A stretch of DNA of 12,258 nt from Rickettsiales bacterium (GTDB lineage Bacteria > Pseudomonadota > Alphaproteobacteria > Rickettsiales > JANQQO01). The stretch spans positions 1 through 12,258 of the forward strand of contig JANQQO010000190.1 of assembly GCA_028289305.1 (NCBI GenBank). The letters are read 5' to 3'. How positions within the stretch are numbered: the first letter of the stretch is position 1; the number at the start of each line of letters is the position of its first letter. Positions 1-5,809 of the stretch are shown one piece after another. The notes under the pieces were generated by a model. It saw nothing but the letters and a program-made list of their open reading frames with translations, made no database searches and was not told where the DNA came from. Both the position numbers and the translations under genes were made by a program.

Positions 1-7
1 AGAACAT
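1..7 (-). CDS. Start of the gene after ccmA, probably ccmB (partial)
   Basis: An ATG on the minus strand lies two bases beyond the ccmA stop codon, and only two codons (Met-Phe) fall inside the window. A very strong Shine-Dalgarno sequence, AGGAGGTG, is embedded in the last codons of ccmA, five bases before this ATG, so translation of a downstream gene clearly starts here. By the usual ccm operon order the gene should be ccmB, the membrane subunit of the heme-handling ABC transporter. That identity is inferred from context only; two codons cannot prove it. Confidence 0.5.
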
Positions 8-9
8 GA

Positions 10-630
10 CTACACCTCCTGCGGGATAAAGTCTGGCAACACAAGCTCAAAGGCACCTGGGAAGGCGACGCTACCGTGGGTAGACATGATGGTAATCCCG
101 CCCTGATTGCAGCGTGCAGCGATGAGACGGAGCACGAGCTCGGCGGTTTCTTCATCCAAATGACTGAGCGGCTCATCCAGCAGCCATAATTTCGTTTGGC
201 TTTGTAGGAGGCGTGCCAGAGCAACGCGGCGCTGCCAACCCTCAGATAGCGTATAGACGGGCTTATCCACCACCTCCCCCAAACCGAAGAAGTGGATGGT
301 GGCGGGGAGAAGTTCGTGCGTATCGTGCAGAGAGCTGAAAAAAGTAAGATTTTGCAATACGGTAAGCTTCTTTTTTATGGCGCTACGGTGGCCGATATAC
401 TGCATATCGTCATGATAAAGCTCGGGAGCGGAGAAAATATCTTGCTCATGCCACGTAACATGGCCGGTGGTAGGCTTACGGAGGGCGGCGATGATATTAA
501 GCAGCGTGGTCTTGCCGCTGCCGTTACTGCCGCGCAGGATGAGCACCGCACCAGGGTGCAGGCAAAAGCCAAGGCCAGAAAACAAAGGATTGCCGCCGCG
601 TACGCAGCTTAAATTATCGCAGGTAAGCAT
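10..630 (-). CDS. ccmA: Cytochrome c biogenesis ATP-binding protein CcmA
   Basis: ATPase subunit of the CcmABCD system, which drives release of holo-CcmE (heme chaperone) during cytochrome c maturation at the inner membrane. With the start at 630 the protein has 206 residues, the usual size for CcmA. The frame stays open to an ATG at 759, but that would add 43 unrelated residues and run through the promoter region. Visible ABC motifs: Walker A GSNGSGKT at 34-41, signature LSEGWQRR at 128-135, Walker B LWLLDEP at 148-154 and the switch histidine in STHG at 185. The signature reads LSEGW where LSxGQ is usual; the rest fits the family. No clear Shine-Dalgarno precedes the chosen ATG. The gene is divergent from acnA, and its 3' end carries the ribosome binding site of the next gene. 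Family call is firm; the exact start is less so. Confidence 0.9.
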   Translation of the reverse strand: MLTCDNLSCVRGGNPLFSGLGFCLHPGAVLILRGSNGSGKTTLLNIIAALRKPTTGHVTWHEQDIFSAPELYHDDMQYIGHRSAIKKKLTVLQNLTFFSSLHDTHELLPATIHFFGLGEVVDKPVYTLSEGWQRRVALARLLQSQTKLWLLDEPLSHLDEETAELVLRLIAARCNQGGITIMSTHGSVAFPGAFELVLPDFIPQEV

Positions 631-661
631 AGTGATATGTCTTAGCCAATTTAGCGTGCGG

Positions 662-690
662 AATCTAGTGCGAAGGAGAGGAAAGGGCAA
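662..690 (-). promoter_or_regulatory. Candidate sigma-70 promoter for ccmA
   Basis: On the minus strand, TTGCCC (690-685) and TAGATT (667-662) are separated by exactly 17 bases, about 30 bases before the ccmA ATG at 630. The match to consensus is moderate (four of six at the -10), so this is only a candidate. It also supports the shorter ccmA start, because the longer open frame would begin upstream of it. Confidence 0.3.
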
Positions 691-712
691 GATTTTCAAT
701 AGATTTAGTATG

Positions 713-741
713 TTGTTTTCCATCGCAAATCGTGGCATACT
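713..741 (+). promoter_or_regulatory. Candidate sigma-70 promoter for acnA
   Basis: TTGTTT (713-718), a 17-base spacer and CATACT (736-741) form a reasonable -35/-10 pair. The predicted transcript would start near 748, giving a leader of about 30 nt before the acnA ATG. GAGGG at 768-772 is the likely ribosome binding site, five bases before the ATG. No operator repeat is obvious. Confidence 0.5.
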
Positions 742-777
742 CTTAAGCCTAGAGGGCAATTACAACCGAGGGCTGCC

Positions 778-3465
778 ATGGCTAAAAACACTCTGAACGC
801 ACGTGATACACTTACCGTAGGTGGAAAAGAATACACCTATTACAACCTACCAAAGGCGGCCGAAGCGCTGGGGGTGGATATTGGCACCCTGCCCTATTCT
901 CTGAAAGTGTTGCTGGAAAATCTGGTGCGCCATGAAGATGGCAAGACGGTAACGGCGGAGGATATCAAGGCGCTGGCGATTGAATGGCCGAAAACACGTA
1001 CCTCACAGCATGAGATTGCTTATCGCCCGGCGCGGGTGTTAATGCAGGATTTTACCGGCGTGCCGGCCGTGGTGGATTTGGCGGCGATGCGCGATGCGGT
1101 GCAGCATTTAGGCGGTGACCCGAAGAAGATTAACCCGCTAAGCCCGGTGGATTTGGTGATTGATCACTCGGTGCAGGTGGATAGTTATGGTAATGCGGAT
1201 TCGTTCAAGGTGAATGTGGAGCGGGAGATGGAGCGCAATCGTGAGCGCTATGAGTTTTTGAAATGGGGACAGGCGGCGTTTGATAATTTCCGCGTAGTGC
1301 CACCCGGAACGGGGATTTGCCACCAGGTGAATCTGGAATATCTGGCCAAGGTGGTGTGGACAAAAGAGGCGGATGGCACGGTGGTGGCTTATCCTGATAC
1401 GGTGGTAGGAACCGATAGCCACACGACGATGATTAATGGCCTGGCGGTGCTCGGCTGGGGTGTGGGCGGTATTGAAGCCGAGGCGGCGATGCTGGGGCAG
1501 CCGATTTCCATGGTGATCCCTGAGGTGATTGGCTTTAAACTGACTGGAAAGTTGCAAGAAGGCACAACGGCAACGGATTTGGTGCTGACCGTGACGCAGA
1601 TGCTGCGCGAGCGTGGTGTGGTAGGTAAATTTGTTGAGTTTTTTGGACCGGGCTTGACGGAATTACCGCTGGCAGACCGGGCGACAATTGCGAATATGGC
1701 ACCGGAATATGGCGCAACTTGTGGGTTTTTCCCTATTGATCAGGAAACGATCAAATATTTAGAACTGACCGCACGCGATAAAGAGACGATTGGGTTGGTG
1801 GAAGCGTATGCCAAGGCGCAAGGCATGTGGCGCGAGGCGGATACGCCAGATCCGGTGTTTACCGATACGCTGGAGCTGGATTTAGCCAGTGTTGCACCGA
1901 GCATTGCGGGGCCAAAACGCCCGCAGGATAAGATTGCGCTGAGCGAGGCGGCGGCAGCGTTTAAAAAAGATATGCCGGAACTTGGGAATGCAAACAGTAG
2001 CTTGGAGAAGCGGGTTCCTGTGGCCGGGCAAGATTATGATCTGGGTGATGGCGATGTGGTGATTGCGGCGATTACGAGCTGCACGAATACGTCTAACCCG
2101 AGTGTGATGCTTGCCGCCGGGCTGATTGCTAAGAAGGCGCTGGAAAAGGGGCTGATGGTAAAACCCTGGGTAAAAACATCGCTGGCACCGGGGTCGAAGG
2201 TGGTGACCGAATATTTAGAGGCGGCGGGACTGCAGGATGATTTGGATAAGCTCGGTTTTGACCTGGTGGGGTATGGCTGCACGACGTGTATTGGGAATTC
2301 TGGGCCGCTGAATGAGGAAATTGAGACGTGTATTCGGGATAATGACCTGGTGGCCACCTCGGTGCTTTCAGGCAATCGGAATTTTGAAGGGCGGGTGCAC
2401 CCGCTGACCAAGGGAAATTATCTCATGTCACCACCGCTGGTAGTGCTTTATGCGCTGGCGGGGAATATGGCGATTGACATCACCACTGAGCCAATTGCGA
2501 CGACGGAGGCCGGCGAGGAAGTGTATTTGAAGGATTTATGGCCGAGCAATCAGGAAATTGCCGATTGTGTGGCGCAATGCATCAACGCGCAGATGTTTAA
2601 AGAAAAATACGGCGATGTGTTTAGCGGCGATGCGGTGTGGCAAGGTATTAAACTAGAAGAAAGCGTTACTTATCAATGGGATGATGGAAGTACTTATGTG
2701 AAGCTGCCGCCATATTTCACCGGTATGTCGCAAGAATTGCCGAAACTGGAGGATGTGAAAGCTGCGCAGATCTTGGCCTTGCTGGGTGATAGCATCACCA
2801 CAGACCATATTTCACCGGCAGGAGCGATTGCTAAAGAAAGCCCTGCGGCAGAATATTTAATGGATAAGGGTTTGGAACGTAAGGATTTTAACTCCTATGG
2901 CTCGCGGCGCGGGAATCATGAAGTGATGATGCGCGGTACGTTTGCCAATATCCGGATTCGCAACGAAATGGCGCCTGGCACGGAAGGTGGTTATACGACC
3001 TATGTGCCGGAAGGCGAGGTGATGAGTATTTACGACGCGGCGATGCAATATAAAGCGACGAATACGCCGCTGGTGGTGATTGGCGGGAAGGAATATGGCA
3101 CCGGATCTTCGCGCGATTGGGCGGCGAAGGGCACGATTTTGCTGGGTGTGCGCGCGGTGATTGCCGAGAGTTTTGAGCGGATTCACCGCTCGAATCTGGT
3201 GGGGATGGGCGTGATTCCGCTGGTGTTTAAAGACGGTGTATCACGGCAAAGCCTGAAGCTAGATGGCAGCGAACGGGTTGATATTACAGGGCTTTCTGGC
3301 GACATCACGCCGCGGATGGACGTGGAGTGCACGATTACGCGGAGTGATGGCAGCAGCGAGACGATTCAACTACTTTGCCGGCTGGATACCGCCGATGAGG
3401 TGGAATATTTCCTCAATGGCGGCATTTTGCATAATGTCATTCGTAATATGCTGAAAGCAGCCTAG
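778..3465 (+). CDS. acnA: Aconitate hydratase, AcnA type
   Basis: Cytosolic [4Fe-4S] enzyme that interconverts citrate and isocitrate via cis-aconitate in the TCA cycle. At 895 residues it has the full length of the AcnA/IRP1 family. The three cluster cysteines are seen at C435 (SCTNTSNP) and C501 and C504 (GYGCTTCIGNSG). Other signatures are GTDSHTTMINGL near 211-222, GDSITTDHISPAGAI at the start of the C-terminal swivelling domain, and GTGSSRDWAAKGT around 774-786 with the active-site Ser/Arg. The ATG at 778 is preceded by GAGGG at 768-772. It is transcribed alone, divergently from ccmA, with a terminator directly after the stop. Some AcnA proteins act as RNA binders when the cluster is lost; nothing here tests that. 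Long open frames on the opposite strand are coding shadows. Confidence 0.99.
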   Translation: MAKNTLNARDTLTVGGKEYTYYNLPKAAEALGVDIGTLPYSLKVLLENLVRHEDGKTVTAEDIKALAIEWPKTRTSQHEIAYRPARVLMQDFTGVPAVVDLAAMRDAVQHLGGDPKKINPLSPVDLVIDHSVQVDSYGNADSFKVNVEREMERNRERYEFLKWGQAAFDNFRVVPPGTGICHQVNLEYLAKVVWTKEADGTVVAYPDTVVGTDSHTTMINGLAVLGWGVGGIEAEAAMLGQPISMVIPEVIGFKLTGKLQEGTTATDLVLTVTQMLRERGVVGKFVEFFGPGLTELPLADRATIANMAPEYGATCGFFPIDQETIKYLELTARDKETIGLVEAYAKAQGMWREADTPDPVFTDTLELDLASVAPSIAGPKRPQDKIALSEAAAAFKKDMPELGNANSSLEKRVPVAGQDYDLGDGDVVIAAITSCTNTSNPSVMLAAGLIAKKALEKGLMVKPWVKTSLAPGSKVVTEYLEAAGLQDDLDKLGFDLVGYGCTTCIGNSGPLNEEIETCIRDNDLVATSVLSGNRNFEGRVHPLTKGNYLMSPPLVVLYALAGNMAIDITTEPIATTEAGEEVYLKDLWPSNQEIADCVAQCINAQMFKEKYGDVFSGDAVWQGIKLEESVTYQWDDGSTYVKLPPYFTGMSQELPKLEDVKAAQILALLGDSITTDHISPAGAIAKESPAAEYLMDKGLERKDFNSYGSRRGNHEVMMRGTFANIRIRNEMAPGTEGGYTTYVPEGEVMSIYDAAMQYKATNTPLVVIGGKEYGTGSSRDWAAKGTILLGVRAVIAESFERIHRSNLVGMGVIPLVFKDGVSRQSLKLDGSERVDITGLSGDITPRMDVECTITRSDGSSETIQLLCRLDTADEVEYFLNGGILHNVIRNMLKAA

Positions 3466-3467
3466 AT

Positions 3468-3510
3468 CACCTCGTGATGAGGTGTTTAATGGCTTAAAAC
3501 ACCGTTTTTC
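3468..3510 (+). terminator. acnA terminator with two overlapping hairpins
   Basis: Three bases after the acnA stop, CACCTC (3468-3473) can pair with GAGGTG (3479-3484). The last four bases of that arm also begin a second stem, GGTGTTT (3481-3487) with AAACACC (3497-3503), which is followed by GTTTTTC. The second hairpin plus T-run looks like an intrinsic terminator. The two stems share 3481-3484 and cannot form fully at the same time. Calling it the acnA terminator is an inference from shape and position. Confidence 0.7.
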
Positions 3511-3512
3511 TA

Positions 3513-3541
3513 TTGACTTTCCTTAATTTTTATGGCATAGT
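3513..3541 (+). promoter_or_regulatory. Candidate sigma-70 promoter for the orphan acidic gene
   Basis: TTGACT (3513-3518) and CATAGT (3536-3541) are separated by 17 bases, beginning just three bases after the acnA terminator T-run. Transcription would start near 3548 and leave a leader of about 120 nt before the GTG start at 3668. This implies that the orphan gene is its own transcription unit and not part of acnA read-through. Confidence 0.5.
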
Positions 3542-3591
3542 TATGATGCTATTTGTATTTTTTACTTCAGTTAACTTTATCTAAGGCGCGG

Positions 3592-3640
3592 TGCCATGGA
3601 TGGCAGTTGGCTGATGACTCCTCTAGGAAGGTCCTAGAGG
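3592..3640 (+). promoter_or_regulatory. Structured 5' leader with two inverted repeats
   Basis: Two perfect inverted repeats lie in the leader of the orphan gene. The first is TGCCAT (3592-3597) / ATGGCA (3600-3605), separated by only two bases. The second is CCTCTAGGA (3620-3628) / TCCTAGAGG (3632-3640), a nine-pair stem with a three-base loop. No T-run follows the second stem, so it is not a standard terminator. It ends 18 bases before the probable ribosome binding site (AGG at 3659-3661). It could be an RNA structure controlling translation or stability, or a DNA operator downstream of the promoter. I do not recognise it as a known riboswitch or ribozyme. Confidence 0.5.
3596..3637 (+). 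other. Possible 13-codon leader ORF
   Basis: An ATG at 3596 opens a frame encoding MDGSWLMTPLGRS and ends at a TAG (3635-3637) inside the right arm of the nine-pair hairpin. It is in the same frame as the orphan gene that starts at 3668, with ten sense codons between the TAG and the GTG. It could be a leader peptide, the remains of a longer N-terminus cut off by an amber mutation, or chance. The upstream AAGG at 3583-3586 is only a weak ribosome binding site. Confidence 0.2.
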
Positions 3641-3667
3641 TATACTTGCTGGAAAGGCAGGTGTAGC

Positions 3668-4147
3668 GTGAGTACTGTTACGTCGAAAAGTGTGCGACAT
3701 GTTGAGTTCCGTGTCCGAGACCCAAACACTGGAGAAGAAACGTCGCCAAGCGTCATGATACCAGATGAGGGTTGTGACATTAACGTGCCGCCGAACGCGT
3801 ATGCGTTCGATACGTTTGTCACAGATGAGTGGCCTGGAACCAAATTCTCGGGTTACGTTGACTTTGGCCAGATGTCAAAAACATTTTTTCTGGGTGGCGT
3901 GGTGTTTGATGTTGGCTCTTCAGAACTGGACCAAGAACTGGCGGACGACGAAGACACATTGACCGCCATTAAGGAATCTGGACACGAGAAGGTGGTCAAA
4001 ACCCGTCATGGACTCTTCTATCCGTTTGATGCAGAAGAGGATGGAGTTATTGCTAATGCAAACACCCTATCTTCTAATACTCTCACATTCAGAGACGAAG
4101 ACGAAGACCGTACTGACGACGATGACGACGACAAAACCGCTGACTAA
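3668..4147 (+). CDS. Unrecognised small, strongly acidic protein
   Basis: A 159-residue protein that I cannot assign to any family. It starts with GTG; AGG at 3659-3661 lies six bases upstream, and no other start codon is available in frame after the TAG at 3635. By my count it has 37 Asp/Glu and 13 Lys/Arg. The first 125 residues look like a folded domain rich in beta-type segments (HVEFRVRD, GTKFSGYVDFG, KTFFLGGVVFDVGS), while the tail from about 143 is a run of Asp/Glu ending in DDDDDDKTAD. There is one cysteine (C36). No signal peptide or membrane segment is visible, so it is probably cytosolic. It has its own promoter, a structured leader and a strong terminator, which supports a real gene. 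Whether it is recently acquired or a lineage-specific orphan cannot be told from sequence alone. Confidence 0.75.
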   Translation: MSTVTSKSVRHVEFRVRDPNTGEETSPSVMIPDEGCDINVPPNAYAFDTFVTDEWPGTKFSGYVDFGQMSKTFFLGGVVFDVGSSELDQELADDEDTLTAIKESGHEKVVKTRHGLFYPFDAEEDGVIANANTLSSNTLTFRDEDEDRTDDDDDDKTAD

Positions 4148-4160
4148 GTCGGCCTAGCTT

Positions 4161-4198
4161 ACACGCCCGCTATCCTAACGGATGGCGGGTGTTTTTTT
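4161..4198 (+). terminator. Intrinsic terminator of the orphan acidic gene
   Basis: A GC-rich hairpin follows the orphan gene by 13 bases. ACAC (4161-4164) pairs with GTGT, then after a two-base bulge CCGCTATCC pairs with GGATGGCGG (one G-U pair) around a TAAC loop. It runs directly into seven T residues (4192-4198). This is a textbook rho-independent terminator in the plus direction only; on the minus strand no T-run follows the stem. Confidence 0.88.
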
Positions 4199-4209
4199 AT
4201 GCCTGTTTA

Positions 4210-4302
4210 TTCGTCACCCACGAGAGAGTGTAGACGACCGAAGCAATCCATTTATATGGTTGGATTACCGCGTCGGCCTTTGGCCTCCTCGTGGGTGACG
4301 AA
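4210..4302. repeat. Nested palindromic intergenic element
   Basis: A 93-bp element bounded by perfect 15-bp inverted repeats: TTCGTCACCCACGAG (4210-4224) and CTCGTGGGTGACGAA (4288-4302). Inside are further matched arms in nested order: GACG (4233-4236) with CGTC (4271-4274), and AATCCA (4245-4250) with TGGATT (4261-4266). A small GGCC-TTT-GGCC hairpin at 4275-4285 sits just inside the right arm. The transcript of either strand could fold into a branched hairpin. The order TGGATT, CGTCGGCCT, GGCCTCCTCG, TGACG resembles dispersed palindromic repeats I recall from Rickettsiales and other bacterial genomes; that is memory, not a search. It lies between convergent genes and ends six bases before the cobA stop codon, so it may also help end cobA transcription. 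Only one copy is in the window. Confidence 0.75.
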
Positions 4303-4308
4303 AGCGGG

Positions 4309-5061
4309 CTATCTATTTTGTGTGTTATAGAGCTCCTCGGCGAAGCCGACGGTGTGGCCGATGAAGATGAGGGTGGGTGGTTCAAAATCGTGCTGGGCGA
4401 GCGCGGTGGTGAGCTCTGATAGCGGCGCGAAACATTTCTTTTCTCTTTCTGTGGTGCCATCTTGTATGGCAACGGCAGGCGTGGTGTTTGGCAGACCGGC
4501 TGCGATGAGGTTTTCTGCAATCGCGCCAATATTCGCCAGGCCCATATAGACGACCAGAGTGGTGTCTGGATTGGCGAGGCTGTTCCAATCATGCTGAATG
4601 GGTGCGCCCTTTTGCTGGTGGCCGGTGATGAATTGCACGCCAGTGGCTAGCCCACGATGGGTAAGCGGCAGGCCGAGATAGGAAGAAATACCGGCCGCAG
4701 CACTGATGCCGGGTACGACTTCATAAGGAATATTGTGCTGGGCGAGGTGTTCTATTTCTTCGCCGCCACGGCCGAAGATAAATGGATCGCCGCCTTTTAG
4801 ACGCACGATTTTTTTGCCCTTTTTGGCTTCGGTGACGAGGGTCGCGTTGATCTCCTCCTGCGTCATATGGTGTTTTTTGCAGGATTTTCCAGCATAGACA
4901 TCTTCAACATGCGGTGGGATGAGCGCTAGGAGTTCCGGGTAGATCAGGCGATCATAAACGACGAGCTCGGCATAGTCGGTGATGAGGCGATGCGCTTTCA
5001 GCGTCAGCAGCTCAGGATCACCGGGGCCGGCACCCACGATGTATACGGTATGGTAGGTCAT
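4309..5061 (-). CDS. cobA: Uroporphyrinogen-III C-methyltransferase (SUMT)
   Basis: Transfers two methyl groups from S-adenosylmethionine to uroporphyrinogen III to give precorrin-2, the branch point to siroheme and cobalamin. The 250-residue length fits the stand-alone enzyme, without the CysG dehydrogenase/ferrochelatase half. Visible family motifs: VGAGPGDPELLT at 9-20 (SAM site), VVYDRLI at 34-40, VRLKGGDPFIFGRGGEE at 86-102, VVPGISAAAG at 115-124, TLVVYMGL at 168-175 and the C-terminal PTLIFIGHTVG. The ATG lies 14 bases after the hpf stop, so the two are probably cotranscribed, but no Shine-Dalgarno is seen in the gap. No other siroheme or cobalamin gene is nearby, so the position gives no clue to which pathway it serves. 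A related precorrin methylase is less likely given how well the SUMT motifs match. Confidence 0.95.
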   Translation of the reverse strand: MTYHTVYIVGAGPGDPELLTLKAHRLITDYAELVVYDRLIYPELLALIPPHVEDVYAGKSCKKHHMTQEEINATLVTEAKKGKKIVRLKGGDPFIFGRGGEEIEHLAQHNIPYEVVPGISAAAGISSYLGLPLTHRGLATGVQFITGHQQKGAPIQHDWNSLANPDTTLVVYMGLANIGAIAENLIAAGLPNTTPAVAIQDGTTEREKKCFAPLSELTTALAQHDFEPPTLIFIGHTVGFAEELYNTQNR

Positions 5062-5075
5062 GTGGTGTTGGGGGG

Positions 5076-5675
5076 TTATGCTGCCGATTCGGCCTTCATA
5101 TCAATTTTGGGGTCAATCCACGAGACATTGCCGTCTTTGCGGTGGTAGACCACATTAAGCGCGCCGCTTTTTTCATTGATGAACATGAGCGCAGGCAGAT
5201 CTGCAAGCTCCATGCGCATCACCGCGTCGCTAACCGAAAGGCGTTCAATCGTAGCGGTTTTTTCAGCGATAATCAGCGGGTTATCGTTTTCTTCTGGCGC
5301 TTCTTCACCGCCTGAGATCACGTATTTCGTGCCCTCTAGGAGCTCTTCAAGCTGCTCAGCGTCGGTTTTGCCCTTATGATGATTTTTTAGGCGGCGCTTA
5401 TAGCGGCGGAGCTGTTTTTCAATGCGTTCTAGGGCTTGATCGAAGGCGGGATAGGCATCGTTTGCCTCGCCTTGGCTTTTAATCACAATACCCTTGCCGG
5501 TGCCTTCATTGACCAAAATATTGGTGGTGAAGAGGTGGGATTCACGGGAGAACACCACATCGGCATCAATCGCCCGATCAAAATATTTCGTCACTGCGTG
5601 TTCAAGCGCTTCTTCTACGTGGTTTTTTAGCGCTTCGCCAATATCAACATGTTGTCCAGAAACAGAAATGCGCAT
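5076..5675 (-). CDS. hpf: Ribosome hibernation promoting factor, long form
   Basis: Binds the 30S subunit in stationary phase or stress and, in the long form, pairs ribosomes into inactive 100S dimers. The frame is open to an ATG at 5684, but the ATG at 5675 is better: AAGGA lies eight bases upstream of it, whereas that sequence abuts the 5684 ATG directly. This gives 199 residues beginning MRISVSGQHVDIGEAL. Residues 1 to about 100 form the HPF/RaiA domain, ending in a basic stretch RRYKRRLKNHHKGK (90-103). An acidic linker follows (about 105-135), then the dimerisation domain from about 140 to 190 (LADLPALMFINEKSGALNVVYHRKDG region). It lies downstream of rpoN, a common arrangement, with its own leader of roughly 85 nt. 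Confidence 0.96.
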   Translation of the reverse strand: MRISVSGQHVDIGEALKNHVEEALEHAVTKYFDRAIDADVVFSRESHLFTTNILVNEGTGKGIVIKSQGEANDAYPAFDQALERIEKQLRRYKRRLKNHHKGKTDAEQLEELLEGTKYVISGGEEAPEENDNPLIIAEKTATIERLSVSDAVMRMELADLPALMFINEKSGALNVVYHRKDGNVSWIDPKIDMKAESAA

Positions 5676-5709
5676 AATTATCATCCTTTTTTAAAGAGCA
5701 AAACATCCG

Positions 5710-5734
5710 CGCTGCGGTGTTGTATCTCGCAGCG
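5710..5734 (-). promoter_or_regulatory. Hairpin in the hpf leader
   Basis: CGCTGCG (5710-5716) and CGCAGCG (5728-5734) are perfect seven-base inverted repeats around an eleven-base loop. The hairpin sits 35 bases upstream of the hpf ATG, within the predicted leader. In the minus direction a TTTT (5704-5701) follows after six bases, so it could be a weak terminator or attenuator between rpoN and hpf, or a stability element. No function is proven by the sequence. Confidence 0.4.
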
Positions 5735-5766
5735 TGAGTGAGGTGTGTACATGCCTGATTTACGTA

Positions 5767-5795
5767 ATACTACCCCGGGTTTTAAAAAAAATCAA
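5767..5795 (-). promoter_or_regulatory. Candidate sigma-70 promoter for hpf
   Basis: On the minus strand TTGATT (5795-5790) and TAGTAT (5772-5767) are separated by 17 bases, each matching four of six consensus positions. The start site would be near 5760, about 85 bases before the hpf ATG. The spacer contains six T residues, four A and the palindrome CCCGGG. Read-through from rpoN remains possible. Confidence 0.35.
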
Positions 5796-5809
5796 TGCCT
5801 AGCGGCGCG

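Noticed and set aside
1138..1557. Long open frame antisense to acnA, and similar long frames opposite rpoN, lptB, prmC, prfA and hisS
   Set aside because: All lie wholly within well-supported genes, lack ribosome binding sites and give low-complexity or unfamiliar translations. They are coding shadows of biased codon use.
3635..3637. In-frame TAG read as pyrrolysine or programmed read-through
   Set aside because: No pyrrolysine genes are visible, and the GTG with its own ribosome binding site gives a simpler explanation. Kept only as a question about the leader ORF.
3611..3655. CTGATGA followed by a hairpin and GAAA, reminiscent of a hammerhead ribozyme core
   Set aside because: The hairpin does not sit directly between CTGATGA and GAAA: about a dozen unpaired bases separate the stem from GAAA, and no matching stems I and III with a cleavage triplet are found.
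4143..4157. DDDDDDK tail of the orphan protein as a protease processing site
   Set aside because: The match to an enteropeptidase-type sequence is a by-product of an acidic tail; there is no biological reason for such cleavage in a bacterial cytosolic protein. (The codons lie just before 4147.)
5784..5791. Run of eight T (minus strand) after rpoN as an intrinsic terminator
   Set aside because: The nearest possible stem (GGCG/CGCC at the rpoN stop) has only four pairs and lies more than ten bases from the run. The T-run fits better as part of the hpf promoter spacer.
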